Source of the DNA: Oceanobacillus damuensis | GTDB lineage: Bacteria; Bacillota; Bacilli; Bacillales; Amphibacillaceae | Direction of reading: 5' to 3' | DNA length: 64,000 nt | Assembly: GCF_001618145.1 (NCBI RefSeq) | Contig: NZ_LQNF01000029.1 | Location: 1 to 64,000, forward strand | Shown: positions 1-8,656 of the stretch, piece by piece | How the letters are laid out: each line of letters opens with the position of its first letter | Position numbering within the stretch: the first letter of the stretch is position 1 | Notes under the pieces: generated by a model | The model's database searches: none | Told to the model about the DNA's origin: nothing | Seen by the model: the letters and a program-made list of their open reading frames with translations, nothing else | Position numbers and translations under genes: made by a program

Positions 1-124
1 TGGCTCACCAGCCGCCTTAGGATGCGCGCAGTGTATTTCCCCGAGCGGTCGCCGAAGTTACTTGCTTCCAGTATCAGCTATAAATTTATCGTAAATTAAA
101 TAGAAGTTACGTCGCATTTTACAT
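1..124 (+). repeat. Right-hand part of dispersed repeat R2 (copy 0, truncated by window edge)
   Basis: Positions 1-58 match the right core of the R2 repeats at 23680-23740 and 38615-38670 (shared words include CTCACCAGCCGCC and GCGGTCGCCGAAG). Positions 104-120 are the same 17-bp end sequence AAGTTACGTCGCATTTT that closes the R2 copy at 38715-38731. The left part lies outside the window. The outer stem arm has decayed here (TATTTCCCCGAGC instead of TATTTCCCAGAGC). No coding potential is apparent. Confidence 0.8.
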
Positions 125-280
125 AAACTGCGAATTAAAAGATGTAAAAACTAAAAGAACGTTGGGGGTCCAGGTGTAACTAGGCTGCTCAGTGCAACTC
201 ACGCTATCCTAATTCTGCCAAGGTTTATTTATCCATTTCCTTCTGCGAAAGTTGAGTTAAGAATAAGTTAACGGAAGAAC

Positions 281-470
281 AAAAGCGCAAGCGCCCGTTT
301 AGGGACGTACGGACTGCGCCCCGCACTGTGGGGTGGTTCGACTTGTCGAACATTCCTACGTAGGAGATAAAGGAAACACGACGAACGGAGAGAGTCGATG
401 TTGACTTATCGTACGGAGGCGAAGGAAGTCTCGGTAGTCCCTGGGCGCTAGAGCTGGACGTGGCCGTTTA
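281..470 (+). repeat. Dispersed structured repeat R1, copy a
   Basis: It shares the core GATAAAGGAAACACG (365-380) and GTCGATGTTGACTTATC (394-410) with the tandem copies at 11917-12272. The two ends form an imperfect long hairpin: AGCGCCC at 290-296 pairs with GGGCGCT at 443-449, and the adjoining AGGGAC pairs with GTCCCT. Compared with the other copies, about 45 bp (roughly 316-361) are inserted, with two small hairpins (CCCC-ACTGT-GGGG and GTTCGAC-TTGTCGAAC). It lies downstream of the rpmB terminator. Similar elements are, to my knowledge, common in Bacillaceae intergenic DNA; their function is unknown to me. Confidence 0.8.
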
Positions 471-522
471 TGTGTAAGAATTAATTGCTGCCAAAATTTT
501 ATACTTTCCTATCCCCTATAAA

Positions 523-552
523 AAAACACCTGATGCATGCATCGGGTGTTTT
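523..552 (-). terminator. Terminator of rpmB
   Basis: Inverted repeat ACACCTGATG / CATCGGGTGT around a CATG loop. Read on the minus strand it is followed by a run of T (AAAAAAA at 520-526 on the plus strand). It lies 34 bp after the rpmB stop. Confidence 0.8.
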
Positions 553-585
553 CCGGTTTTAACAACTAATGTTAATGACGTTATA

Positions 586-774
586 TTAAACGCGCTCCAC
601 TTTACCTGATTTAAGGGCACGAGCAGAGACATAGACTTTTTTAGGTTTGCCGTCTACCATAATACGTACTTTTTGCACATTAGCTTTCCAATTACGCTTG
701 TTGGAATTCATAGCGTGAGAGCGTTGGTTTCCACTGCGAGTTTGACGTCCAGTTACAACACATTTTCTAGCCAT
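586..774 (-). CDS. rpmB: 50S ribosomal protein L28
   Basis: 62 residues, the usual length for bacterial L28. The N-terminus [20 protein letters not shown] is typical of the family and is followed by a basic stretch and the end KSGKVERV. L28 is a late-assembling protein of the large ribosomal subunit. A strong ribosome site (GGAGGGATT on the minus strand) precedes the ATG. In B. subtilis rpmB is also divergent from yloU-fakA, so context agrees. It is a single-gene unit closed by the hairpin at 523-552. I could not define its promoter with confidence in the 407-bp divergent gap. Confidence 0.97.
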   Translation of the reverse strand: MARKCVVTGRQTRSGNQRSHAMNSNKRNWKANVQKVRIMVDGKPKKVYVSARALKSGKVERV

Positions 775-1181
775 GTTAATCCCTCCTTACTCTATCATGT
801 GTCATTTATTACTTATACAATTTACCATAAGTAAGCTTAGAATGCAATTAATCTTTTTGTTTTCATCGTACGGTGACACCTTTCACGGGCCTTTTTTGAC
901 CTCCACTGACAGATGTCCTCCGTTAAAGAGGATTTGGTTAAAATATCCTTTCCTCCTGATTTATTCGCCAAAAGACAGGCGAATCCACATATAAGATAAA
1001 GAAAAAATACTTGACAGATTAATTTAAATCATACATTGTAATAAGGGAAATTTTTTACAAAAGTAATTTATCACGATATATTAGTAGTTGCTTTTAAATG
1101 TTATCAGGCTGTAGTATAATTTGCTGTATATTATGATTTATTTAAGAGGACTTTCTGACAGGTAATTTAAGGAGGATTATA
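775..1181. other. Divergent intergenic region rpmB / yloU
   Basis: AT-rich gap of 407 bp. It holds a 7-bp inverted repeat ATTCGCC/GGCGAAT (963-984) and, for the rightward genes, a perfect -10 hexamer TATAAT at 1115-1120 with only a weak -35 (TTTTAA, 1092-1097). A TTGACA at 1011-1016 has no well-spaced -10. The ribosome site AAGGAGGA is at about 1169-1176. The short reading frame at 773-994 looks random. Confidence 0.5.
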
Positions 1182-1544
1182 ATGTCCATTGAACTTAATA
1201 CGAATGATGGTCAAGTAACCATTACAAATGAAGTTATAGCTACCATTGCAGGTGGTACAGCCGTAGAATGTTATGGTATTGTAGGGATGGCTTCCAAAAG
1301 CCAAATTAAAGACGGTATTGCCGAAATGCTGAGAAAAGAGAATTACTCCCGCGGGATTGTAGTGCGTCAGGAAGCTGATAAGCTGCACATTGATATGTAT
1401 ATAATTGTAAGCTATGGCACGAAGATATCCGAAGTGGCAAACAATGTACAATCTCAGGTGAAATATACGTTAAGCCAATCGTTAGGACTGGCAATTGACT
1501 CAGTAAATATATACATTCAAGGAGTGCGTGTAGCAAAAGATTGA
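1182..1544 (+). CDS. yloU: Asp23/Gls24 family protein YloU
   Basis: 120 residues with the typical Asp23 layout: N-terminal IELNTNDGQVTITNEVIATIAG, then AVECYGIVGMASKSQIKDGI, and a central RGIVVRQEADKLHIDMYIIV strand motif. Proteins of this family are small cytoplasmic proteins linked to cell-envelope homeostasis; a defined activity is not known. It directly precedes fakA (28-bp gap), the conserved pairing in Firmicutes, which suggests a link to fatty-acid or envelope metabolism. The start has a strong AAGGAGGA site 6 bp upstream. Confidence 0.92.
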   Translation: MSIELNTNDGQVTITNEVIATIAGGTAVECYGIVGMASKSQIKDGIAEMLRKENYSRGIVVRQEADKLHIDMYIIVSYGTKISEVANNVQSQVKYTLSQSLGLAIDSVNIYIQGVRVAKD

Positions 1545-1572
1545 TTTGCTGCAGTTTGAAGGAGGAAACACA

Positions 1573-3234
1573 GTGACGGTAGAAAAGTTGGATGGCGTTA
1601 CAATGACACAAATGATACTCTCCGGAGCACATCATCTATCAAACAATGCCAAAAAAATTGATGCATTAAATGTCTTTCCGGTACCCGATGGTGACACCGG
1701 TACCAATATGAACTTATCGATGACATCTGGAGCCAATGAAGTCAAAAAGCTTACGAGCAACAGTACTTCTGAAGTCGCAAATGCTTTTGCAAAGGGCTTA
1801 TTGATGGGTGCCAGAGGAAACTCGGGTGTCATCTTGTCCCAAATATTCCGCGGATTTGCAAGAGGGATGGAAAAGAAAAGGCTGCTTACAGTACCTGATC
1901 TTGCCGAGGCCATTGATGCCGGTGTGGTTACTGCCTACAAAGCTGTCATGAAACCTGTGGAGGGTACTATTTTGACAGTGGCAAAAGATTCAGCGAAAAT
2001 AGCAGTCAGTGAGTCTGAACATGAAAAAGATATTATTGTATTTATGGAAAAGGTGTTGGCTGAAGCAAAAGCTTCCCTTAAACGAACTCCCGATCTTCTA
2101 CCTGTCCTGAAAGAAGTCGGTGTGGTCGATTCAGGCGGCCAGGGACTTGTGACCATTTACGAAGGGTTTTTGGCTGCACTTAAAGGGGAAGAACTTCCTG
2201 AAGATACTACGGATGTTAAGATGGAAGAGATGGTCAATGCAGAGCATCATAAGGTAACGCAGGATTTCATGGATACGTCTGAAATAGTTTATGGTTACTG
2301 TACAGAATTCATGGTAAAATTCGAGGAAGAAAAGCTTGCAGATAATCCATTCAGTGAAGAAAACTTCCGTGATGAGTTGAGTGAACTTGGAGATTCATTA
2401 TTAGTTGTATCGGATGATGAGATTGTGAAAGTCCATATTCATTCAGAAACTCCTGGGAACTGTTTGACGCTTGGTCAGCGTTTCGGAAGTTTGGTTAACA
2501 TGAAGATTGAAAATATGCGTGAACAACATACAGCACTTGTTGGGGAACAGGATAAAAAATCGACGCGTAAGGAAAAAGCTGCATATGCTATTGTAACTGT
2601 AGCAATGGGAAGCGGCCTTGTAACGCTATTTGAAAGCCTTGGAGCATCAGTGGTGATTGAAGGTGGACAAACCATGAATCCTAGTACACAGGATATAACG
2701 GATGCAATAAAGAAAGCTAATGCCAAAAATATTCTCATCCTACCAAACAATAAGAACATCCTTATGGCTGCCGATCAGGCTGCCGAGCTTGCTGAGGAGC
2801 ATGTGGAGGTAGTCCCGACCAAAACCATTCCTCAGGGGATCAGTGCAATTCTGGCTTTCCATCCGGATTCGGATATTAATGAGAACAAAAAAGTGATGGA
2901 CGAAGCCCGCAAGCAAGTGAAAACCGGCCAGATCACATATGCAGTCAGAGATACACAAATCGATGGCATCACGATTGAAAAAGGTAATTTCATGGGTATT
3001 GATGAAGGGAAAATCGTAGCGACACATACGGAAAAAGTTGAAGCAGCCAAATTATTGCTGAAGGAACTAATCACGGATGATGATGAAATCTTAACTGTTC
3101 TGTATGGTGAAGATGTGAAGGAATCCGAAGCTGAAGAACTCGTATCATACGTTGAAGAAACATATGGAGATGTGGAAATAGAAGTTCATAATGGAAATCA
3201 GCCCATATATTCGTATATATTCTCAGTCGAATAG
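1573..3234 (+). CDS. fakA: Fatty acid kinase subunit FakA (YloV, DhaL/DegV-associated)
   Basis: 553 residues from a GTG at 1573. This start is preferred over the TTG at 1546 because the ribosome site GAAGGAGGA (1558-1566) fits only the GTG. The N-terminal DhaL domain (about residues 10-200) has the ATP/Mg motif NVFPVPDGDTGTNMN (around 35-50) and GARGNSGVILSQ. The central and C-terminal domains match the YloV family. In known systems FakA is the ATP-binding subunit that, with a FakB (DegV) carrier, phosphorylates exogenous fatty acids to acyl-phosphate for PlsX/PlsY. No fakB is in the window. The hairpin at 3278-3326 ends the unit. Confidence 0.93.
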   Translation: MTVEKLDGVTMTQMILSGAHHLSNNAKKIDALNVFPVPDGDTGTNMNLSMTSGANEVKKLTSNSTSEVANAFAKGLLMGARGNSGVILSQIFRGFARGMEKKRLLTVPDLAEAIDAGVVTAYKAVMKPVEGTILTVAKDSAKIAVSESEHEKDIIVFMEKVLAEAKASLKRTPDLLPVLKEVGVVDSGGQGLVTIYEGFLAALKGEELPEDTTDVKMEEMVNAEHHKVTQDFMDTSEIVYGYCTEFMVKFEEEKLADNPFSEENFRDELSELGDSLLVVSDDEIVKVHIHSETPGNCLTLGQRFGSLVNMKIENMREQHTALVGEQDKKSTRKEKAAYAIVTVAMGSGLVTLFESLGASVVIEGGQTMNPSTQDITDAIKKANAKNILILPNNKNILMAADQAAELAEEHVEVVPTKTIPQGISAILAFHPDSDINENKKVMDEARKQVKTGQITYAVRDTQIDGITIEKGNFMGIDEGKIVATHTEKVEAAKLLLKELITDDDEILTVLYGEDVKESEAEELVSYVEETYGDVEIEVHNGNQPIYSYIFSVE

Positions 3235-3277
3235 AAAAGGTGCGGGGACATGATTAACAGTACCATCTCAAGATAAA

Positions 3278-3326
3278 CAAGGGACGGAAAACGCATGGTT
3301 ATTGCGCTTCCCGTCCCTTGTTTTTA
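3278..3326 (+). terminator. Terminator after fakA
   Basis: ACAAGGGACGG (3278-3288) pairs with CCGTCCCTTGT (3311-3321), followed directly by TTTTT. A classic intrinsic terminator 44 bp after the fakA stop. Confidence 0.88.
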
Positions 3327-3355
3327 TTCACGCGATTCCAGTAACCGGCTGGTTG

Positions 3356-3397
3356 TGTGTAAGAATAGATTGCTGTGAAAATAAATACTTTCTTATT
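3356..3397 (+). repeat. About 42-bp repeat, second copy of 471-512
   Basis: TGTGTAAGAAT...ATTGCTG...AAAAT...ATACTTTC.TAT is shared, with a few substitutions and one indel, with the segment at 471-512 that directly follows R1 copy a. It is probably the right flank of a decayed R1 element. Confidence 0.5.
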
Positions 3398-3407
3398 TTA
3401 AAAAAGA

Positions 3408-3465
3408 AAAAATCCGAACTTATTCGAATTCTGACTAAAGAATTCTGAATCATAGTTCGGATTTT
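3408..3465 (-). terminator. Terminator of the NCS2 permease (bidirectional hairpin)
   Basis: AAAAATCCGAAC at about 3408-3419 pairs with GTTCGGATTTTT at 3454-3465. A second inner inverted repeat (ATTC.AATTC / GAATT.TGAAT) extends the stem. T-runs occur on both strands, so it can close both the permease on the minus strand and any read-through from fakA. Confidence 0.85.
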
Positions 3466-3482
3466 TCTATGACTACACCACT

Positions 3483-4754
3483 TTATAAACCAACTATCTT
3501 TAAAATAAAGCTAAGCAAAAACAATAATGAGATTGCTATTAACGGTGTCGTCAGTTCTTTCTGTTTCCCTAAAGCAGCTTTGACAATTGGATAGGAGATG
3601 AAGCCGAATGCCATGCCATCACCAATACTGTAGGTGAATGGAATCATGACGACGATCAGCAATGCTGGAATGCTTTCCGGCAGATTTCTTAACGGCAGGT
3701 GCCGGATGTTTTGCGCCATCAAAAATCCAACTATAATCAATATAGGACTGATTGCCGAATTTGGTACGATCGAAATCCAAGGAATGATAACGATTGTTGC
3801 CAAAAACAATATACCTGCTGTTATTGCAGCTTTTCCAGTTTTCCCACCGGAAGCTATTACCGCAGCATTTTCGGCTCCTGATACAGTTGGTGAAGTGCCA
3901 AAGAAAGCAGAGGCAGTAGCAGAGAGCGCGGTAACCCGGTATGCTCTGTTATAGCTATTATCCCTATCCAGCATTTGCAGTTGCCCGCTTAGAATCCCCA
4001 TATTTTCAAAGATGAGAATTAATGCCAATGGAAACACTGCCAGCCAGAAGGAAAATTCTCCTATAGCGGTAAACGATGGGAAAAACAGCAACTCATCCAT
4101 ATTCACACGGAAAGGGGCCATTTCTGCCTCTGGAATACCAAAAAGAGTTGCAAGTAAAGTTCCGACTACCATTGTGATTAAAAAATTGGCAGGGACATTT
4201 TTGACGAATAGAAAGATAGCAATAAATAAAGTGATAAGACTGACAATCACGGTGGTTGATGTGAAGTCGCCGATTTGTATTATTGTACTTTCGCCGCTTG
4301 TAATCAGACCGCTGCTTTCCAACCCGATCAAAATAAGGAAAAATCCGAGCCCAACGGTAATTCCATGCTTCAATGAATCAGGAATGGCATCTTTTAATAT
4401 GACACCTAGTTTGCTGAATGCCGTTAACAGGAAAATAATGCCTGCCACCAATACGACGGCCAAGCCTTCCTGAAACGTGAATCCGTTGTTCCCTACAATC
4501 GAATAGGCAAAGAGAGCATTGATGCCCATTCCAGGAAACAATATTAAGGGCAGTTTCCCATAAAACCCCATAATCATGGTGCCTACGAAACTGGCCATGA
4601 TTGTGGCCATCATTCCAGCCTCCAGGGAAATACCAGCCTCACTTAGTATTGAACCATTGACGACAACAATATAAACGGTCGTGAAGTAGCCGATTATTCC
4701 GGCAATTATATCATTCCCTAAAGGTGTGCGAAGTTTATCGCCGTTTTGTTTCAT
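3483..4754 (-). CDS. NCS2/AzgA-type purine permease (PbuG/PbuO-like)
   Basis: 423 residues, about 12-14 hydrophobic segments. Family motifs include RTPLGNDIIAGIIGYFTTVY near the N-terminus, FPGMGINALFAY (about 75-86), and GTSPTVSGAENAAVIASGGKTG (about 280-300), typical of the AzgA branch that imports hypoxanthine, guanine or adenine by proton symport. The exact substrate cannot be read from sequence. It interrupts the fakA-sdaAB neighbourhood of B. subtilis, sits on the opposite strand and has its own terminator, which suggests a local insertion. No purine riboswitch is visible in the 133 bp upstream of its start. Confidence 0.88.
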   Translation of the reverse strand: MKQNGDKLRTPLGNDIIAGIIGYFTTVYIVVVNGSILSEAGISLEAGMMATIMASFVGTMIMGFYGKLPLILFPGMGINALFAYSIVGNNGFTFQEGLAVVLVAGIIFLLTAFSKLGVILKDAIPDSLKHGITVGLGFFLILIGLESSGLITSGESTIIQIGDFTSTTVIVSLITLFIAIFLFVKNVPANFLITMVVGTLLATLFGIPEAEMAPFRVNMDELLFFPSFTAIGEFSFWLAVFPLALILIFENMGILSGQLQMLDRDNSYNRAYRVTALSATASAFFGTSPTVSGAENAAVIASGGKTGKAAITAGILFLATIVIIPWISIVPNSAISPILIIVGFLMAQNIRHLPLRNLPESIPALLIVVMIPFTYSIGDGMAFGFISYPIVKAALGKQKELTTPLIAISLLFLLSFILKIVGL

Positions 4755-4965
4755 AAAAATTCCTCATCTGTCTTACATCCCTCTCCCACCCGAATATAGA
4801 AAAAGATTTTATCATTTTCCGGCAAATCATTTGAATAATAATTACCGGTCAGATTTTACAAATATATGCTAATTCTATAATCCACAAATGATTATTATAG
4901 TCTTTTTTGTTATACTTTACAATAGAACAATATCTATACGAACCAGAAATAGGAGGTGCATGCGT

Positions 4966-5628
4966 ATGAAGTATAATTCTGTTTTTGATATTATCGGCCC
5001 GGTCATGGTAGGACCCTCAAGCTCTCATACGGCAGGTGCAGCAAGAATAGGAAAAGCGGCTCGTAATTTATTTGGAAAACAACCGAAATGGGCAAAAATT
5101 CATTTATATGAATCTTTTGCGAAAACCTACAAGGGACATGGAACGGATTTTGCTTTGGCAGCTGGTTTATTGGGTTTTGAAACAGATGATCCACAAATGA
5201 GCAAAGCCCTTGAAATCGCAAAGCAGAATGGTTTGGAAATCGAATTTATTGAGGATAGTGCTTCTGCAGTCAATCCTAATACAGCTCGTCTGATCATAGG
5301 TGATGACGCAGAGCAACTGGAACTCGTTGGTATTTCAATCGGTGGTGGAAAAGTTGAGATTACGGAGCTGAACGGATTTGAACTTCGGCTGTCAGGAAAT
5401 CATCCGGCAATCCTGATCATGCATAATGATCGCTTTGGTGCAATTGCCTCCGTAACAAAAATTTTGGCAAAGTACGAGATTAATATTGGGCATATGGAAG
5501 TAAACAGGAAAGATGTCGGTAAGGAAGCATTGATGGTCATTGAGGTAGATCAGAATGTCGATGATGACATCTTGAAAGAGCTGGAAGAAGCTGACCACAT
5601 TATTCAAATATCTAAAATTGTCAGCTGA
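4966..5628 (+). CDS. sdaAB: L-serine dehydratase, beta subunit (iron-sulfur dependent)
   Basis: 220 residues. The N-terminal domain carries GPVMVGPSSSHTAGAARIG, the hallmark serine-dehydratase beta motif. The C-terminus (about 145-220, ILIMHNDRFGAIASVTKILA...) is an ACT domain, a likely regulatory site for serine. With SdaAA it converts L-serine to pyruvate and ammonia. The ATG at 4966 is chosen because AGGAGGT (4951-4957) lies 8 bp upstream; an in-frame ATG at 4960 and a longer N-terminal extension to 4888 are unlikely. SdaAA follows after 17 bp. Confidence 0.95.
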   Translation: MKYNSVFDIIGPVMVGPSSSHTAGAARIGKAARNLFGKQPKWAKIHLYESFAKTYKGHGTDFALAAGLLGFETDDPQMSKALEIAKQNGLEIEFIEDSASAVNPNTARLIIGDDAEQLELVGISIGGGKVEITELNGFELRLSGNHPAILIMHNDRFGAIASVTKILAKYEINIGHMEVNRKDVGKEALMVIEVDQNVDDDILKELEEADHIIQISKIVS

Positions 5629-5645
5629 TCTGAGAGAGGAGTTTT

Positions 5646-6524
5646 ATGATGTTTAGAACAGTCGCTGAATTGGTTGAAATAGCTGAAAAAGAAAATATTT
5701 TAATATCTGAAGTAATGATAAGGCAGGAAATGGATGTTAAAGAAAAAACACGGGATGAAGTTTTTGAAGAAATGGAAAAGAATCTTCAAGTGATGGAAAG
5801 AGCGATCGATGATGCAATGCAAGGTGTTCAGTCGGTAACAGGGCTTACAGGTGGAGATGCTGTACTCGTGCAGAAATATATGAAAGAAAAAACACCATTA
5901 TCCGGTCACCTAATGATGGACGCTGTCAGCAAAGCAATGGGCACAAATGAAGTAAATGCTGCAATGGGCATTATTTGTGCAACCCCGACTGCGGGAAGCG
6001 CCGGCTGTGTGCCCGGTACACTATTTGCGGTGAAAGAACAACTAAACCCTACACGGGAGCAGATGATCCGCTACTTGTTCACTGCAGGGGCTTTTGGATT
6101 TGTAGTTGCAAATAATGCTTTTATATCAGGAGCTGCAGGAGGATGCCAGGCCGAGGTGGGTTCCGCTGGTGCAATGTCCGCCGCTGCAATAGTCGAAATG
6201 GCCGGCGGCACACCACAGCAATCATCAGAGGCGTTTGCAATCACGTTAAAGAATATGCTTGGATTAGTTTGCGATCCTGTTGCCGGCCTTGTTGAAGTGC
6301 CTTGTGTAAAAAGAAATGCTGCAGGGTCCTCCCTGGCAATTGTATCTGCAGATCTGGCTTTGGCAGGGGTCACAAGCAGAATCCCATGTGATGAAGTCAT
6401 CGGTGCGATGTACCGGATTGGGCAACAGATGCCGACTAGTTTACGTGAAACTGGAGAAGGTGGATTGGCGGATACACCAACCGGCAGATTGCTAAAAGAA
6501 AAAATCTTCGGAATGACGATGTAG
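5646..6524 (+). CDS. sdaAA: L-serine dehydratase, alpha subunit
   Basis: 292 residues, close to the usual 300. It contains the conserved cysteines expected to hold the 4Fe-4S cluster and the family blocks IICATPTAGSAGCVPG (about 110-125), AAGGCQAEVGSAGAMSAAA (about 162-180) and GLVCDPVAGLVEVPCVKRNA (about 207-226). It is the catalytic partner of the preceding sdaAB. Tandem ATGs at 5646 and 5649 both follow GAGAGGAG; either may be used. recG begins about 15 bp after its stop, so the three genes are likely co-transcribed. Confidence 0.95.
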   Translation: MMFRTVAELVEIAEKENILISEVMIRQEMDVKEKTRDEVFEEMEKNLQVMERAIDDAMQGVQSVTGLTGGDAVLVQKYMKEKTPLSGHLMMDAVSKAMGTNEVNAAMGIICATPTAGSAGCVPGTLFAVKEQLNPTREQMIRYLFTAGAFGFVVANNAFISGAAGGCQAEVGSAGAMSAAAIVEMAGGTPQQSSEAFAITLKNMLGLVCDPVAGLVEVPCVKRNAAGSSLAIVSADLALAGVTSRIPCDEVIGAMYRIGQQMPTSLRETGEGGLADTPTGRLLKEKIFGMTM

Positions 6525-6539
6525 AAAGAGTGATTGGCT

Positions 6540-8573
6540 GTGCTTAGCGAGCTTGTAACAGAGGTAAAAGGTGTGGGGGATAAGGCTGCAGAAGATCTGG
6601 CATCCATGAATATACACACGGTTGCAGATCTTCTCTATTATTTCCCTTATCGTTATGATGTATATGAAATTAAACCGCTTAGCGAATTGATACATGATGA
6701 TAAAGTAACCATAGAGGGAAGGGTTATCCACGAACCTTCCCTTACTTTTTATGGAAGAAAAAGATCAAGGCTGTCTTTTACGGTTGAAGTGGAAGGAATA
6801 GCCGTAAAAGCAGTCATGTTTAACAGAGCATTCGCAAAAAAACAACTCCATGCGGAGAGCATGGTTACGTTAACTGGTAAATGGGATGCCCATCGTCTGC
6901 AAATCACGGTTAGCAATTATAAGCTGGGGCCTGCAGAGGAACAGGCCAATATCAATCCAGTCTATTCCGTAAAAGGTGATTTTACGAATATCAAACTTAA
7001 AAAAATAATCAGGGCGGCATTAAGTCAATATGGCAAAGAAATTTCAGAAATTCTGCCCGATACATATATAAAGTCTTATAAAATTCCAGGACGTAAGGAT
7101 GCGGTGTATGCCATGCACTTTCCAGCGGACAGAACTGCTTTGAAGCATGCACGCCGCCGGTTCACGTATGAGGAATTTTTGCTTTTTCAGCTGAAAATGC
7201 AGCTGTTGCGCAAATTGAAGCGCGAATCCACACAAGGTAATGCCCACGATTATGATCCGGGTAAAGTGCAGGATTTCATAAATGGGTTTCCTTTTTCACT
7301 GACAAATGCCCAAACCAAATCACTTAACCAGATCCTGGGCGATTTGAAATCACCGTTTCGTATGAATCGACTGCTCCAAGGAGATGTGGGATCAGGAAAA
7401 ACAGCAGTAGCAGCAATCAGTCTTTATGCAGCAATTACGGCTGGAAAGCAGGGGGCATTGATGGTACCTACGGAAATTCTAGCTGAGCAGCATTTCCAGT
7501 CTTTAACAGAACTTTTTGGCGAGAAGGCGACAATTGTACTGCTCACTGGTTCTGTTAAAGGAAAAAAGAGAAAAGAAATATTGGCAGCTATCCAAAATAA
7601 TGAAGCAGATATCATCGTCGGTACACACGCATTGATCCAGGATGAAGTCATCTTTAATGATTTGGGATTCGTGATTGTTGATGAGCAGCACCGATTTGGA
7701 GTGGAACAAAGGAGGACCCTGAAGGATAAAGGATTAAATCCGGATGTTTTATTTATGACGGCAACTCCGATACCGCGAACGCTTGCAATTACAGCTTTTG
7801 GAGACATGGATGTATCGATAATAGACGAAATGCCTGTGGGGAGAAAGGAAATTGAAACACTTTGGGCAAAAGAAAACACGTTTGAAAGAATCCTTGATTT
7901 TATAGAAAAACGAGTTGCAGAAGGGGAGCAGGCATACGTAATCAGTCCATTGATAGAGGAATCAGACAAATTGGACATTCAAAATGCAGTCGATCTTTTT
8001 CATCAGCTCCAGGAATATTTCCCCGAAAAAGTAAAAGTAGGCTTAATGCATGGGAGATTACCCTCTGCGGAGAAGGAGGGGGTAATGAAACAATTTGCTG
8101 CCAATGAAATTCACGTTCTTGTCTCAACTACTGTTGTGGAAGTTGGTGTGAATGTTCCAAACGCTACCATCATGGTTATTTATGATGCTGAAAGATTCGG
8201 ATTGTCACAGCTTCATCAGTTAAGAGGAAGAGTAGGCAGGGGAGACAAGCAAAGCTATTGCATATTGATCGCAGAACCAAAAGGAGAAGTGGGTAAAGAG
8301 CGGATGCGGATCATGACTGAAACAGCCAACGGATTTGAATTGTCGGAGCAGGATTTAAGGTTGAGGGGACCAGGGGATTTCTTCGGAAAAAAACAGAGCG
8401 GGATGCCGGAATTTAAGGTGGCAGATATGATTCATGATTATCGAGCACTGGAAACCGCCAGAAATGATGCCCAGGAAATCATTGAAACAAACATATTGGA
8501 GAATGATAAGGAATTTTATTCATTAAGACAGTATCTGGAACAGGAACTTTCCTTTCTGGATAAGCTGGACTAG
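6540..8573 (+). CDS. recG: ATP-dependent DNA helicase RecG
   Basis: About 677 residues. An N-terminal wedge/OB domain contains LLYYFPYRYDVYE (about 32-45). Helicase motifs in order are GDVGSGKTA (about 281), VDEQHRFGVEQR (DEQH box, about 380), TATPIPRTLAITAFGDMD, and QLRGRVGRGDKQSYC. RecG remodels stalled replication forks and branch-migrates Holliday junctions. The start is uncertain: TTG 6534 is only 3 bp from AGAAAGAG, whereas GTG 6540 has a normal 9-bp spacing and is preferred. Its position between sdaAA and fapR is the conserved Bacillus order. Confidence 0.95.
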   Translation: MLSELVTEVKGVGDKAAEDLASMNIHTVADLLYYFPYRYDVYEIKPLSELIHDDKVTIEGRVIHEPSLTFYGRKRSRLSFTVEVEGIAVKAVMFNRAFAKKQLHAESMVTLTGKWDAHRLQITVSNYKLGPAEEQANINPVYSVKGDFTNIKLKKIIRAALSQYGKEISEILPDTYIKSYKIPGRKDAVYAMHFPADRTALKHARRRFTYEEFLLFQLKMQLLRKLKRESTQGNAHDYDPGKVQDFINGFPFSLTNAQTKSLNQILGDLKSPFRMNRLLQGDVGSGKTAVAAISLYAAITAGKQGALMVPTEILAEQHFQSLTELFGEKATIVLLTGSVKGKKRKEILAAIQNNEADIIVGTHALIQDEVIFNDLGFVIVDEQHRFGVEQRRTLKDKGLNPDVLFMTATPIPRTLAITAFGDMDVSIIDEMPVGRKEIETLWAKENTFERILDFIEKRVAEGEQAYVISPLIEESDKLDIQNAVDLFHQLQEYFPEKVKVGLMHGRLPSAEKEGVMKQFAANEIHVLVSTTVVEVGVNVPNATIMVIYDAERFGLSQLHQLRGRVGRGDKQSYCILIAEPKGEVGKERMRIMTETANGFELSEQDLRLRGPGDFFGKKQSGMPEFKVADMIHDYRALETARNDAQEIIETNILENDKEFYSLRQYLEQELSFLDKLD

Positions 8574-8580
8574 GGTTAAT

Positions 8581-8609
8581 TTGCATAATTTCAAATGGTA
8601 TTATATATT
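8581..8609 (+). promoter_or_regulatory. Promoter of fapR operon
   Basis: -35 TTGCAT (8581-8586), 17-bp spacer, -10 TATATT (8604-8609). The FapR box follows directly, covering the expected transcription start. Confidence 0.75.
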
Positions 8610-8612
8610 ACT

Positions 8613-8632
8613 ATTAGTACCAAGTCTTAAAT
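8613..8632 (+). promoter_or_regulatory. FapR operator
   Basis: ATTAGTACCAAGTCTTAAAT matches the known FapR box (TTAGTACC-N-N-GT-TAA type inverted repeat). It lies immediately downstream of the -10 of the fapR promoter, where bound FapR would block initiation. Malonyl-CoA is the known inducer in Bacillus, so fapR-plsX-fabD-fabG is probably autoregulated. Confidence 0.85.
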
Positions 8633-8656
8633 TAAAAGATTGTGGATGGTGCCAAT

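Noticed and set aside
773-994. 73-codon frame in the rpmB-yloU gap
   Set aside because: It starts inside the rpmB ribosome site and start region, has no ribosome site of its own and has a random-looking composition.
1546-1572. TTG at 1546 as fakA start
   Set aside because: The only good ribosome site (1558-1566) lies after this codon and fits the GTG at 1573.
4755-4887. Purine riboswitch upstream of the NCS2 permease
   Set aside because: The conserved purine-aptamer core and its two kissing loops are not present on the minus strand.
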